From Schistosoma mansoni (lineage: Eukaryota > Platyhelminthes > Trematoda > Strigeidida > Schistosomatidae): a DNA stretch of 64,000 nucleotides. The notes beneath the pieces were generated by a model that worked only from the letters and a program-made list of their open reading frames with translations, had not been told where the DNA came from and did not search any database. Below, in pieces: positions 45,201-56,417 of the stretch; positions within the stretch are counted from its first letter, which is position 1, and each line of letters opens with the position of its first letter. Where the stretch lies: assembly GCF_000237925.1 (NCBI RefSeq), contig NC_031502.1, forward strand, positions 45,520,215 through 45,584,214. Direction: 5' to 3'. Made by a program: the position numbers and the translations under genes.

Positions 45201-46077
45201 AAGGAAGTGAACCTGACTCTTCCGCACTGGTAGAGTATTGTTTTAAGTCAAGTAAATATAATATTTTAGGTCCACCAGTTTTCTAATATAAAGGCCGAGC
45301 GGTACAACGTCAATATTCTTAATAGTTGAAATTAAACACCATATGATCTTGTAAGTAGTTGGAATAACAGTGAACCACCTTTTTGGAAGTAGTGCTGTCT
45401 AATATAAATCTGATGACTACATATATTCCGAGTCAACATTTGATAAAATTATTCCAAATTACAGTTAAAATGCATCCGTCTGACAAACTCAGTCTACGAT
45501 TTTTTCCAACCAACTCCGGTAAGCTGATATACAAAACTATAGATAACCATTTACCACTAAATAGATCTACTGTCTTCGCATGGGGGAAATAAATTGAAAC
45601 ACGTCGATTTGTTCAATTTGTATCAATACAAGCGAGTTTCTTTTGGCCACAAAATATTTGTCTGAAAATTACTTTTACGGGACCTCCCGCTTACTAGGTG
45701 ACTTGAGATTCACTAGTCATCCAACACAGGACAGAATGTATAACAATAAGAGTTAATGAACAACCCATCAGGAATCTAAAATCGTTTTCCTGAAACCTGG
45801 ATTCTTGGCGCTCGATTTCCAAATAACCCGAGTTAGTTGCTTCGTTAAGTTTCGTGTCTTAGAAACTTGGGCATATGGACATACGATATACCAGAGCAGG
45901 CTAACAGGGATTACATATTTACGATCGAGATGTTCAGTGAAGTCGTGAACATATTCACTTTCAGGAATCTGAGTGAAAAACCTTACGAATCCATAACAAT
46001 GAGGTGAAAATAACAAACATTTCTATACGAGATGAAATATAATAAGGACTGTATTATTTCAGAAACTATCAAACTAA
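42299..46077 (+). CDS. unrecognised multi-exon gene (5' partial)
   Basis: Five exons join in phase 0: 42299-42507, 44566-44652, 44704-44808, 45465-45518 and 46063-46077. The first reads KKHRLKTKKPGNQPVKVQYT then LEIRPPLIHLNDPKEFYLDV and FKFTESLADLQTSVGK. The second reads IERGNVGKIQYLRISPCEN. The third reads LKVTQNLEAMEIYHLLKSPQ. The fourth reads LKCIRLTNSVYDFFQPTP. The last adds KLSN and a stop. All introns are GT-AG; that at 44653-44703 is only 51 bases. The first exon starts mid-codon (TG ACA), so a 5' exon is missing; if it ends in A, the junction would make ATG. The product is soluble-looking, with no signal peptide or membrane segment seen. I do not recognise the family and assign no function. 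Confidence 0.65.
43726..44041 (-). repeat. solo Gypsy LTR, same family as in ATR intron 16
   Basis: 316 bases starting TGTTATAATTG and ending CCCGCTAACA on the plus strand, in the same orientation as the ATR copies. It differs at several sites and is shorter near one end, so it is an older insertion. Flanks TTAAC (43721-43725) and TTAAT (44042-44046) are probably a decayed 5-base target duplication. It sits in an intron of the unrecognised gene. Confidence 0.88.
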
Positions 46078-46080
46078 TTT

Positions 46081-46302
46081 ATGAATGACAAGATATACCC
46101 TCGCAGCACCGTGACGCAGCTACAATCAGTACCAAGAGATAGTATTCAATTACAAGCGGTCAAACTGACCGACGCGGAAATAATCGCTCGATTTAGCATT
46201 TGGAACAGGAGGCTTAGAGAACGTGAAGTACAGACACCGGGCACTTCAGTTGGTGCAAAAACCTATCCTACTACACAACAAAAAAATGTCAATATGGTAT
46301 GA
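46081..46302 (+). CDS. 73-codon frame, alternative last exon or small gene
   Basis: Starts ATG four bases after the proposed stop of the gene above. Reads RSTVTQLQSVPRDSIQLQAV then KLTDAEIIARFSIWNRRLRE and REVQTPGTSVGAKTYP. The composition looks coding, with a predicted helix (DAEIIARFSIWNRRLRERE). It could be the true 3' end of the upstream gene, if an acceptor such as GACAAG at about 46092 is used (phase 0 would fit, but it lacks a pyrimidine tract), or a separate small protein. It ends 46 bases before the RPS23 stop on the other strand. Confidence 0.4.
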   Translation: MNDKIYPRSTVTQLQSVPRDSIQLQAVKLTDAEIIARFSIWNRRLREREVQTPGTSVGAKTYPTTQQKNVNMV

Positions 46303-46348
46303 TAATTAACAAGTCATATCCAAAAACGAATATATATTATGAAAAATA

Positions 46349-46819
46349 CTAAGCTCTGGGTCTTTCCTTCTTGTGTGTGTACAAAGCTTTAAGTGATACA
46401 CCTGCAACCTTAACAATCTTGAATCTTACACCAGGTATGTCTCCGACTGCGTGCCCCTTTCGCCCGAAACCAGACACTAGAACTTCATCATTTTCTTCAA
46501 TGAAATTTAAGCAGCCATCATTAGGTACAAAAGCAGTGATTTTCTTCCCATTCTTTAAGAGCTGAACTCTAACACATTTACGAATGGCAGAATTCGGTTG
46601 TTTAGCTTCAACACCAACCTGAGATACAATGTCTTAAACCATGTGACTTACCTTTTCAAGTACAACACCCTTTGCGTGTGAGGCACCCTTGAAGGGATTT
46701 GCTTTCCACCTTGTTCCAATATGAGCTTTTTTGTATGCTTTATCTGACCATCTCTGAGTCCGGCGATGGTCTCTGAGCTTGCGCGCAGTCTTCAGACCAG
46801 AAGGTTTCCCTGCAGGCAT
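46349..46819 (-). CDS. RPS23: 40S ribosomal protein S23 (uS12)
   Basis: Complete two-exon gene, 145 codons: exon 1 46819-46652 (56 codons), exon 2 46618-46349 (89 codons and TAG). uS12 lies at the decoding centre of the small subunit. Exon 1 reads [15 protein letters not shown] then [20 protein letters not shown]. Exon 2 reads [40 protein letters not shown] and [17 protein letters not shown]. The proline in KQPNSA, which is hydroxylated in other eukaryotes, is present. Human RPS23 has 143 residues; the two extra are near the N-terminus. The start is the first ATG and gives the family N-terminus length. The intron (46619-46651) is only 33 bases, GTAAGT...TCTCAG, with an in-frame stop, so it must be removed. 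Confidence 0.97.
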
Positions 46820-47555
46820 TTTGAGTACAACCTATAGATAACGAGGTCGGTGTACCGCCAATAGAAGTAATTAAAACAATGTCCAATAACTACTATTGTT
46901 TGATAATTGTTTAATAGTGGCTATGAAGTTTCTTCATGCAGAGATTCACATCTAAACAGCAGGTACTTTATGTGATATGGGAGCATGCCGAGTAGTGTGA
47001 GTGAGAACTGGAAAAGAGAATGATGGAAAAAGTGAGTCGAGGACTCAACAAGTGCATTCACCGATCAGGGACAGTAATAAACAACAACCAACAACTCAAG
47101 CGTCATGTTAGAGCATTCTTGATATTGCACCTATAAGCAGATAGTTCAAACTTCTACATTAATAGCATTTAAACCATATATTCATAGGATAAGACTATTT
47201 GAACAGCCACCCTCATTTCTTTCAGGATGGTCAGCACTGTTTGTCTAATAAGAGTTTTGGATACTTTTTCAACCATACTTGTCGGGCTAATTAGTCAATA
47301 GGCTCAGGGACATTGGTGGAGTTAGCCTAAATCCTAATAATCATTAATGGTAATTGACCTAGCCTGTGATATCGAAAACTAAAGACTTGTAAGTGAATGG
47401 TTTTCTAAAAGAGTAAGCCATGACTTCTGCCTCGCGTGCATCTTTCACCATATGAGAAACGTTCAGCCTGTCAACAATAAAAACAGATTGTAGAAACATC
47501 TGAGTTTGTAACTATAAATAAATCCCCAAATTAAATAGTTCAGGAAGTCTTTGAC
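46820..47555. other. upstream region of RPS23, nothing recognised
   Basis: Presumably holds the RPS23 promoter. No clear TATA box or known motif stands out, and no repeat was recognised before the SR2-like element begins near 47560. Confidence 0.4.
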
Positions 47556-47559
47556 ATTT

Positions 47560-50460
47560 GATGCGGATCATATTAGTTTTAATGGACATATCTAGTTCAA
47601 GGCGTTCGGTCACACATCCGCACCATATCACGAGTGGGCATACCATGCTACCCATTTGTCACCACTGTCAAGCTTAGGTTAAATGCTTCTCAATATATCA
47701 ATGGTTTTTCAAAAATATCTTCGAACCTCTTCACTTCTGACTTTTAATTTGTTTGGGTTGACATATTCTGAACATTACGTTTTCCCAGGTGCATCAAAGA
47801 TCCCACCTCTTCCAGAGTTTCTCCATCAGGTGTTCTCCGTGCTGTATTTAGGGATTTAGGTTTTTTCCTGGTGTTTGTTGATGCCCACTGATTCAGGGGC
47901 TGCTGGTACACTGACTGTCCTCACCTGCATTTGCTGATATATGTGGCATGCATGGTGTCGAATTCCATTTAATTGAATGTCCAATGATTATCAGTAGTGT
48001 CGTGATTTGGTCTGTGCACGGCTGACCCTTATAGAAACCGACCTGTTTATCAAGAGGTTGAGCGTCTACGGAATCCTTCATCCTTGCTCAGCAAAATTCT
48101 TTTGAAGACGTTTCCATATACCGATAGTTGCGTCATTCCTCTGTCGTTCTCACATTTCCTCAGATCACTTTCCCTTGATGTCTTGATGAGGTATCATTCT
48201 TTCAAGTCAATCGGCACTTATGCTCCTTCCCAAAATTTCCTCAATAGAACGTGGGGCATTTCCTCAGTTACTTCTAACTATTTCTTCAGTGTTTCATCTC
48301 CTATATTGCTAGGTACTGGTACTGTTTACCAAACCTCATTTTCCAGATGTCATGAATCGTTGATGAAGTGACATCTACAGGAAGGTCTGTAAATGCTGCT
48401 TCCTTGTCCGGTGGATTCAATGAAAATAATCTATTTCAGAGTTCCTCAAAGTGTTCTACCAACCTGTTCCTCTGTTCATGAATCTACGAGATTGTCTTGT
48501 CTTCTTTGTCATTGAGCCATCTCTCTCGTTTACTATATCTTCCTTGCCGGTTTCTTCGTTGTGTCGTAAAGTTGTTTCGTATTTCCTTCTTTTACAGCTT
48601 TTTCGTGGCTATCTCTTCCACGTAGCTTTGTTTATCAGCTATAATAATCCCCTTTATTCGTTTTCTTGCTTCTGTGTATTCGATCTACACCTTGGCTTTC
48701 TCTGCTCTCGTCCCACTGTTAGTAATTGCTGTCTTCTTGTTATTCCTTTCCTGGATCTTGTCCAGGGTTCCCATAGAGATCCACTCCTTATGACGATGCT
48801 TCTTGAGGCCCAGAACCTACTGACATATTGGAGTTAGTGCTTTTTTGATCCCTTTCCAGTTGTTCACCATAGTAATTTTATCTTCTTCAAGTAGATCTTG
48901 TAAGCCTTGGAATCTGTTGTTGAGAATTATCTTGAATTTGTTGAGTTTGTTAATACCTCGAAGGAATGCCGTTTTGAAACGTTGTAATGCCGTTTTCCCA
49001 GTTGTTCAGTGTTTGTTTAGCTTGTAGATGGCGTTGTGTCGCGATTGACTATGGTCACTACTACATGAAGATTACGTGCCAGGTATCGACATGGATCTCT
49101 CGGTAGGCCAAAAACGAGAAGGCTGTTAATAGTTGCAATAAGATATATTTGTTGGCGATCTCGTGTTATCTAAAGAATATCGAGACGTGCCAAAGTTTAC
49201 AGGCGGAACTGTCGAGAGTACTGGAATTCGTGAGAGGTAACGGGCAACGGAAGGAAAAGTGTTTTTGGTACAGTTAAACAAACAAGCACAGTAAAACAGT
49301 CACTGGTACAAGTGGTTATAACAATAAATGTTTCCACTATAACAACCTCGTTCTCGTCATACAAAACGGTCAATACGAGCTTCATTTTCATCTTGACCAC
49401 AACCAGGTGGGGATCTGAAGGTATGTCAGCTGCTCTCCTGATTCTCCCATTTTCCAATGTTCTTCGGAATTTGTCGTTGATACAAATATGATCTATCTAG
49501 TTCTCTGTGGTATGGTCTGGTGAGATCCATGTAGCTTTGTGTATGCGTTTGTGTGGGAATATTGTGCCGCCTGTAACCAATTTGTTCAATACACATAGAT
49601 TTGCAAATCTCTGCCCATTTTCATTCCTCCCTCCTAGTCCATGTCGTCCACTCCGACTTTAGCATTTAGATCTCCCAACAGGATGGTAAGGTCTTTTCTT
49701 GAGCACTTAGCTATGATTGATTGCAGCCTCGAGTAAAAGTGACCTTCATCGTCATCGTTGCTATCATTGGTGGATGCATGACATTGGATAACATTCATTT
49801 TGATCCCCTTTTATCTTTGTTTCGAATGATGCTTTGATAATTCTGGATCCATGAGAATCCCATCCTACAAGTGCATTTTGTGCGTCTCTGGAAAGCATTA
49901 GAACATTCCCCTGAGTGTGTTGAGCATTTTCCTCTTCATGATCGGAGTAATTCAGCATCTCTCGTATCTAGTCTTTGAGGTCCAGCTTGTGTCTAGTGGA
50001 TTTCAGTGATTCCAAGTACTGCCAGTTTGTATCTCCTCATTTCCACTGCTATTTGACTGGTCTTTCCGGTCTTCCACATTGTTCGGACGTTCCATGTACC
50101 TATAAAATGTGTTCCTCTGTTTGTTAGAAGGAGGATCGGCCTCTTGACTTCCGAAGAATCTAGGCTTTCATCATGAGGCGTCATAATCGTTCCTTCAGCT
50201 CTCAGGGCAGAGTTTAAATGATTCGAATTATCTTTTGTGGTTAGCGTTTTTTAGCGAGTTACCCTTCTGTGGGATTGGGTCGCTAACCTCATGCCCAATC
50301 ATCCTGCTTTACCCATGCTTCAGACCGGCAGTACCTCTAAAAGAGCTACAGGCGGAGTCTTTACTGAGTTAAGCGAACGATTTTCAATTTGCCACCTAAA
50401 GTTGAAGACCGGATCATGTAGACGGTGACTCATATTCGCGTGAAGAACGCTTGCTTTCTT
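47560..50460 (-). mobile_element. SR2-like RTE LINE, left copy
   Basis: On the minus strand: 5' UTR about 50460-50190; endonuclease start (FIGTWNVRTMWKTGKTSQIA, 50184-49993), SRDAQNALVGWDSHGSRI (49958-49764), RRAADIPSDPHLVVVKMKMK (49457 onward); linker 49027-48380 in several frames; RT with DSVDAQPLDKQVGFYKGQ and CTDQITTLLIIIGHSI (48081-47893). It is peppered with stops and shifts and interrupted by a 354-base insert, so it is dead. The part from 48359 to 50460 is almost identical to the right copy; the part below 48359 is clearly diverged. Confidence 0.88.
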
Positions 50461-51108
50461 TCCAAAAGCGGTTTGTAACACCTATTGAATATCAGTGTCA
50501 TTACCAATGATTTATTCAAACAGGGCTCGATATCTGGCCAATTGTCCATAAAGCGAATTAGAATCTATGTAACTTTGCTCGTCTATTGTATTTGGTTTTC
50601 TTTCTTTTCATATAAATATGCGATGTTTGATTATGTCCATGCTTATTACTATTATTATTATTATTCTGATTACCACCATGATTGACCTCCCAACACACTA
50701 AACATTCCTTTCGTTCGCTTTTCGTCCCTCCCTATTATCCTTCAGCACAAATGTTTTTTTGCTAAACATCTAAAGTTTATAACTAAAAACACATTATCTT
50801 GTGTTACACTTGAATAAATTAACTTTTCATATTCACTGTATCTTCACTTATAAATTACCCGTACAAACTGATACTTGATTATCCTTTGCAATTAATTAAG
50901 AGTTTGTTAATACCTCGAAGGAATGCTGTTTTGAAACTTTGTAATGCTGTTTCTCCAGTTTTCCAATGCTTCTTTAGTTTCATTTTTATCTTGGCATCCA
51001 CCAATTAGTAATGATCTGGAGTTATGTCAGCTCCTCTCCTGGTCCCCTCTTCTTTCAATGACCCAATGACCCATAACATTGGATAGGGCTCGTTGTAATT
51101 CCTTCCTT
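48359..51108 (+). repeat. left arm of large inverted repeat
   Basis: Each base pairs with the base at (104776 minus position) on the right arm: 48845-49027 with 55749-55931, 49197-49457 with 55319-55579, 50485-50685 with 54091-54291, 51108 with 53668. No net indel is needed over 2,750 bases. The one difference I found internally is at 48500 (T) against 56276. The last few bases near 48360 already show mismatches. Content: most of an RTE copy, a 354-base insert, an AT-rich stretch (50470-50890) and the end of a second RTE copy. Confidence 0.93.
49024..49377 (-). mobile_element. 354-base insert inside the RTE copy (left arm)
   Basis: Breaks the RTE frame right after KMKMKL. On the minus strand it starts CGTATTGACC and ends CGCCATCTAC, flanked by direct repeats AAGCT. 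It has no coding sequence I recognise. The mirror copy is at 55399-55752, so it entered before the arms were duplicated or was spread by conversion. Confidence 0.65.
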
Positions 51109-51690
51109 CTTTGTCTTGAAGGACGTTTTTTTGATCTTGTGCCCATGAGATTCACATACTACAAGGGCATTTCGTGATTCTCTAGACAGCATTAGAGCAA
51201 CTCCCTGAGTGTTTAGGGCACTTTCCTTTTCGTAAACAGAGTACAGCAGCATCTCTCTTGTATCTAGCTTCTTCTGTCCAGTTTGGGTCTAATGGGGTTT
51301 CACTTATTCTGAGAACCGAAAAGTTGTACCGTCATTTCTGTAACTAATTAGTTGATCCCCACAGTCTTCCACATTGTACGGACATTATATGTACCTATAT
51401 TAATTGTTGCTGTGATTGCAAGAATAGACATCAGTGTCATGACTTCCGAAAAATCTTGGCTTTCACCAAGAGGCGTCCTAATTCTTCTGAATGAAGATCT
51501 TACAACTCACAACGTAGAGTTTAAATGGTTTAATTGGTTCATTTTGGTTGGCAACTTTTCAGCAAGGTTGTTCTCTGTCCAACCCTCTTACTTTACTCAG
51601 GCCTTAGAGGAGCTACACGCAGATAACCTGTGCGTTCACATAGTTAATGGTAGGAACTTTGATGCCTAGCACATGGGCATAGTTACTTTT
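50892..51690 (-). mobile_element. second SR2-like RTE fragment (5' UTR and endonuclease)
   Basis: Shorter, more diverged RTE piece. It reads LMLSRESRNALVVCESHGHK (51252-51055) and, nearer 51480, the same 5'-region block as the outer copy (ACTTCCGAAAAATCTTGGCTTTCA on the plus strand). It crosses the inner end of the left arm at 51108, so only its lower part is mirrored at 53668-53884. Confidence 0.75.
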
Positions 51691-51905
51691 GAGGCAATTT
51701 CCTTGACTTTAGAGAGTGCATTTTTGTATGGTTGTCTACAGTGATGAGTTCCGCATTTCCACAACGTATGTCTGTTAAGTGTCTCGTGAGGGACCCACGA
51801 TAAGGTTTGAAGCGTCTGTAAAAATTTACGAAGCTGTTGAACTCATGCAGTTGCTTGACTATGGTTGGTTCTAGGTGTGATTTGTTTAACACAAGCAGCA
51901 TACAA
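51690..51905 (-). mobile_element. Ty3/Gypsy reverse-transcriptase scrap
   Basis: The minus-strand frame contains EFNSFVNFYRRFKPYRGSLT, the conserved FxGxxNFYRRFIP-type stretch after the RT palm in Gypsy elements. Very short, old and broken; no LTRs beside it. Confidence 0.55.
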
Positions 51906-52105
51906 CGCCCATCAGTAATAAAATGCCTGGTGGCAGAAGGTTGAGAAGATCGAAGAGGGAAGAACGGAAACAGAAAGTGACTGGTGTGAAAATGAAAGAA
52001 CAACGAAGTCTGAGACATTCAATGAACATTTTACAAATGAAGTATTGGGGTAAGATTTTTCTATATCATAAAGTAACTCTGTAATTTTGTGCTTAACATA
52101 ACCAC

Positions 52106-52531
52106 TTGTTCTCACCTGTGTTCTCGTTGACTACATCGGTACAAGAGAATGACTACCGCATTGCTTTTAAGAGGGCGAATGCCTTAATCGTTGATAGTGT
52201 GTCCGCGAAAGTTCGGGGAGTCAGGCACTTTCTGACATTTCCGAATATTTATAATAATGCTATGTTCTTGGGACCTTCTGAGAACCAGATTTAAATGCTG
52301 GAACTAAATTTCTACGTTCGGACTCGTGATCAAACATTCATCTACACATGCGTGCGCGAAATCGAGTCCCAGAAAGATGTCATCCATGAATCTCTAAAAC
52401 GTTTGTGTGGAATTTACCAGGCCGAAAGCCAAAAATTCTTAGAGTCCACAAGGAGTGATGATGGCCGTTCTAAGAATGTTGCATACAGCTATAAAAAATT
52501 GGTTATATGCTTTAAACCGATCAATTTTTGA
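52106..52531 (+). pseudogene. ORF with one internal stop, no family recognised
   Basis: Two frames in the same phase (52106-52294 and 52295-52531) are split by a single TAA at 52292-52294. They read NDYRIAFKRANALIVDSVSA, KVRGVRHFLTFPNIYNNAMF, then ELNFYVRTRDQTFIYTCVRE and SQKDVIHESLKRLCGIYQAE. The composition is more protein-like than the flanks. It may be a decayed gene, a retrocopy, or part of an unknown mobile element. It lies in the spacer of the inverted repeat. Confidence 0.4.
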
Positions 52532-53115
52532 GAAAGCGGTTGTAACTTGTAAGGTAGCTCTCAGACCTGGGATGTGCGGCAGGGTTTTAACGATAAGGAG
52601 TGGCTTTCGTACTCAGTCGCCAACACTCACCAGCTGGACGACAATTATTCCTATCATTCCTAGGGACCATGCGCAAGTAAGTTACCTACAGGCTTTTTGA
52701 TGGCCGGATAACTCCCAGGTCTACCATATGATCGAATTTGTTTTTGGCGGACAGGAGCTCTTCGTGAGCTAGTTGGTTCTCTTACTGGGATGTGGTGTGT
52801 AACATTGTTGGCTGCGCAAGATAATTTTTGTCGCGTTATGTAAACTTGAGGGTAGTTGTTGAGTATCCGTCAAATAGATGGATCGACTATGTTTTTAAAA
52901 ATAACCGGGCACAACCTACAACCAGAAAACGAAGATTCACAAACAACTGACTAAGTATTTCGTTCTACTAACCTCGTTGTCCTAGTTCGATGAGTAGGTT
53001 ATGCTGCTATAGCATGTCTGTACATATGATTAGCACAGAAACGTTTGTGGTGACAAAAATCCGGTGAATAGACTTGCACAAACACACGCCTAGGCAAAGA
53101 AATCGTTTACTGAAT

Positions 53116-53270
53116 TTACTTACTTGCGCCTGTTACTCCTCGTAGAGGAGCATAGGCCACACACCAGTATTCTCCATCCAACCCTGTCCATAGTGTCGAG
53201 GAAGGTTCCATAATGTTCTCCTGTTCACACTGTCAAACACCGTCTCATAGTCAATGAAGGTCCTCGAATA
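53116..53270 (-). mobile_element. RTE 3'-end scrap
   Basis: The reverse complement holds an RT piece (FIDYETVFDSVNRRTLWNLP-like, from CCTTCATTGACTATGAGACG) joined directly to the RTE 3' end (GAGTAACAGGCGCAAGTAAGTAAA). The middle of the RT is gone. Confidence 0.75.
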
Positions 53271-53667
53271 AAAAATTATATCACTATATGCAAAAATATA
53301 AACAAAAAATATGATATATAACGATACTATAAGGAACAGACTAATAGTTTATTGTTTGTTGTTTTAAATCACGTCGGGCTTTGGGATTTATTTGCCTCTA
53401 CAATGCAGACAACTTACTCGTCTATATTACTACAACTATAATGGGGTCGGAAATGAATATTTGTTCCAAAAATATGCTAATTGTACAAACTGATTATTAA
53501 TTGAGAGCTAACGTTGTCACTGAATGGAAAACGATACGATACGATGTAATAATCACTGGTTATTTTTGAAATTAGTCCCTTCGATAAATTTCGATGGTGT
53601 AATAAGAAGACGAAGATTATCAGAACTATGTTATATATTAGGGCAATACATTTCTAATAATCTGACC

Positions 53668-56417
53668 AAGGAAGGAATTACAACGAGCCCTATCCAATGT
53701 TATGGGTCATTGGGTCATTGAAAGAAGAGGGGACCAGGAGAGGAGCTGACATAACTCCAGATCATTACTAATTGGTGGATGCCAAGATAAAAATGAAACT
53801 AAAGAAGCATTGGAAAACTGGAGAAACAGCATTACAAAGTTTCAAAACAGCATTCCTTCGAGGTATTAACAAACTCTTAATTAATTGCAAAGGATAATCA
53901 AGTATCAGTTTGTACGGGTAATTTATAAGTGAAGATACAGTGAATATGAAAAGTTAATTTATTCAAGTGTAACACAAGATAATGTGTTTTTAGTTATAAA
54001 CTTTAGATGTTTAGCAAAAAAACATTTGTGCTGAAGGATAATAGGGAGGGACGAAAAGCGAACGAAAGGAATGTTTAGTGTGTTGGGAGGTCAATCATGG
54101 TGGTAATCAGAATAATAATAATAATAGTAATAAGCATGGACATAATCAAACATCGCATATTTATATGAAAAGAAAGAAAACCAAATACAATAGACGAGCA
54201 AAGTTACATAGATTCTAATTCGCTTTATGGACAATTGGCCAGATATCGAGCCCTGTTTGAATAAATCATTGGTAATGACACTGATATTCAATAGGTGTTA
54301 CAAACCGCTTTTGGAAAGAAAGCAAGCGTTCTTCACGCGAATATGAGTCACCGTCTACATGATCCGGTCTTCAACTTTAGGTGGCAAATTGAAAATCGTT
54401 CGCTTAACTCAGTAAAGACTCCGCCTGTAGCTCTTTTAGAGGTACTGCCGGTCTGAAGCATGGGTAAAGCAGGATGATTGGGCATGAGGTTAGCGACCCA
54501 ATCCCACAGAAGGGTAACTCGCTAAAAAACGCTAACCACAAAAGATAATTCGAATCATTTAAACTCTGCCCTGAGAGCTGAAGGAACGATTATGACGCCT
54601 CATGATGAAAGCCTAGATTCTTCGGAAGTCAAGAGGCCGATCCTCCTTCTAACAAACAGAGGAACACATTTTATAGGTACATGGAACGTCCGAACAATGT
54701 GGAAGACCGGAAAGACCAGTCAAATAGCAGTGGAAATGAGGAGATACAAACTGGCAGTACTTGGAATCACTGAAATCCACTAGACACAAGCTGGACCTCA
54801 AAGACTAGATACGAGAGATGCTGAATTACTCCGATCATGAAGAGGAAAATGCTCAACACACTCAGGGGAATGTTCTAATGCTTTCCAGAGACGCACAAAA
54901 TGCACTTGTAGGATGGGATTCTCATGGATCCAGAATTATCAAAGCATCATTCGAAACAAAGATAAAAGGGGATCAAAATGAATGTTATCCAATGTCATGC
55001 ATCCACCAATGATAGCAACGATGACGATGAAGGTCACTTTTACTCGAGGCTGCAATCAATCATAGCTAAGTGCTCAAGAAAAGACCTTACCATCCTGTTG
55101 GGAGATCTAAATGCTAAAGTCGGAGTGGACGACATGGACTAGGAGGGAGGAATGAAAATGGGCAGAGATTTGCAAATCTATGTGTATTGAACAAATTGGT
55201 TACAGGCGGCACAATATTCCCACACAAACGCATACACAAAGCTACATGGATCTCACCAGACCATACCACAGAGAACTAGATAGATCATATTTGTATCAAC
55301 GACAAATTCCGAAGAACATTGGAAAATGGGAGAATCAGGAGAGCAGCTGACATACCTTCAGATCCCCACCTGGTTGTGGTCAAGATGAAAATGAAGCTCG
55401 TATTGACCGTTTTGTATGACGAGAACGAGGTTGTTATAGTGGAAACATTTATTGTTATAACCACTTGTACCAGTGACTGTTTTACTGTGCTTGTTTGTTT
55501 AACTGTACCAAAAACACTTTTCCTTCCGTTGCCCGTTACCTCTCACGAATTCCAGTACTCTCGACAGTTCCGCCTGTAAACTTTGGCACGTCTCGATATT
55601 CTTTAGATAACACGAGATCGCCAACAAATATATCTTATTGCAACTATTAACAGCCTTCTCGTTTTTGGCCTACCGAGAGATCCATGTCGATACCTGGCAC
55701 GTAATCTTCATGTAGTAGTGACCATAGTCAATCGCGACACAACGCCATCTACAAGCTAAACAAACACTGAACAACTGGGAAAACGGCATTACAACGTTTC
55801 AAAACGGCATTCCTTCGAGGTATTAACAAACTCAACAAATTCAAGATAATTCTCAACAACAGATTCCAAGGCTTACAAGATCTACTTGAAGAAGATAAAA
55901 TTACTATGGTGAACAACTGGAAAGGGATCAAAAAAGCACTAACTCCAATATGTCAGTAGGTTCTGGGCCTCAAGAAGCATCGTCATAAGGAGTGGATCTC
56001 TATGGGAACCCTGGACAAGATCCAGGAAAGGAATAACAAGAAGACAGCAATTACTAACAGTGGGACGAGAGCAGAGAAAGCCAAGGTGTAGATCGAATAC
56101 ACAGAAGCAAGAAAACGAATAAAGGGGATTATTATAGCTGATAAACAAAGCTACGTGGAAGAGATAGCCACGAAAAAGCTGTAAAAGAAGGAAATACGAA
56201 ACAACTTTACGACACAACGAAGAAACCGGCAAGGAAGATATAGTAAACGAGAGAGATGGCTCAATGACAAAGAAGGCAAGACAATCTCGTAGATTCATGA
56301 ACAGAGGAACAGGTTGGTAGAACACTTTGAGGAACTCTGAAATAGATTATTTTCATTGAATCCACCGGACAAGGAAGCAGCATTTACAGACCTTCCTGTA
56401 GATGTCACTCCACCAAC
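53668..56417 (-). repeat. right arm of large inverted repeat
   Basis: Mirror image of 48359-51108 in exact register (coordinates sum to 104776). Inner boundary: homology stops sharply at AAGGAAGG (53668); the adjoining 53520-53667 is unrelated to the left side. Outer boundary: identity falls off around 56409-56417 inside the RTE sequence, which continues as a diverged homologue. Confidence 0.93.

Noticed and set aside
46371-46565. Plus-strand ORF opposite RPS23 exon 2
   Set aside because: Antisense shadow of a highly conserved ribosomal protein exon.
50485-50685. 66-codon ORF present in both inverted-repeat arms
   Set aside because: Ends in a run of tyrosines from a TTA/ATT-type microsatellite; duplication explains its presence twice.
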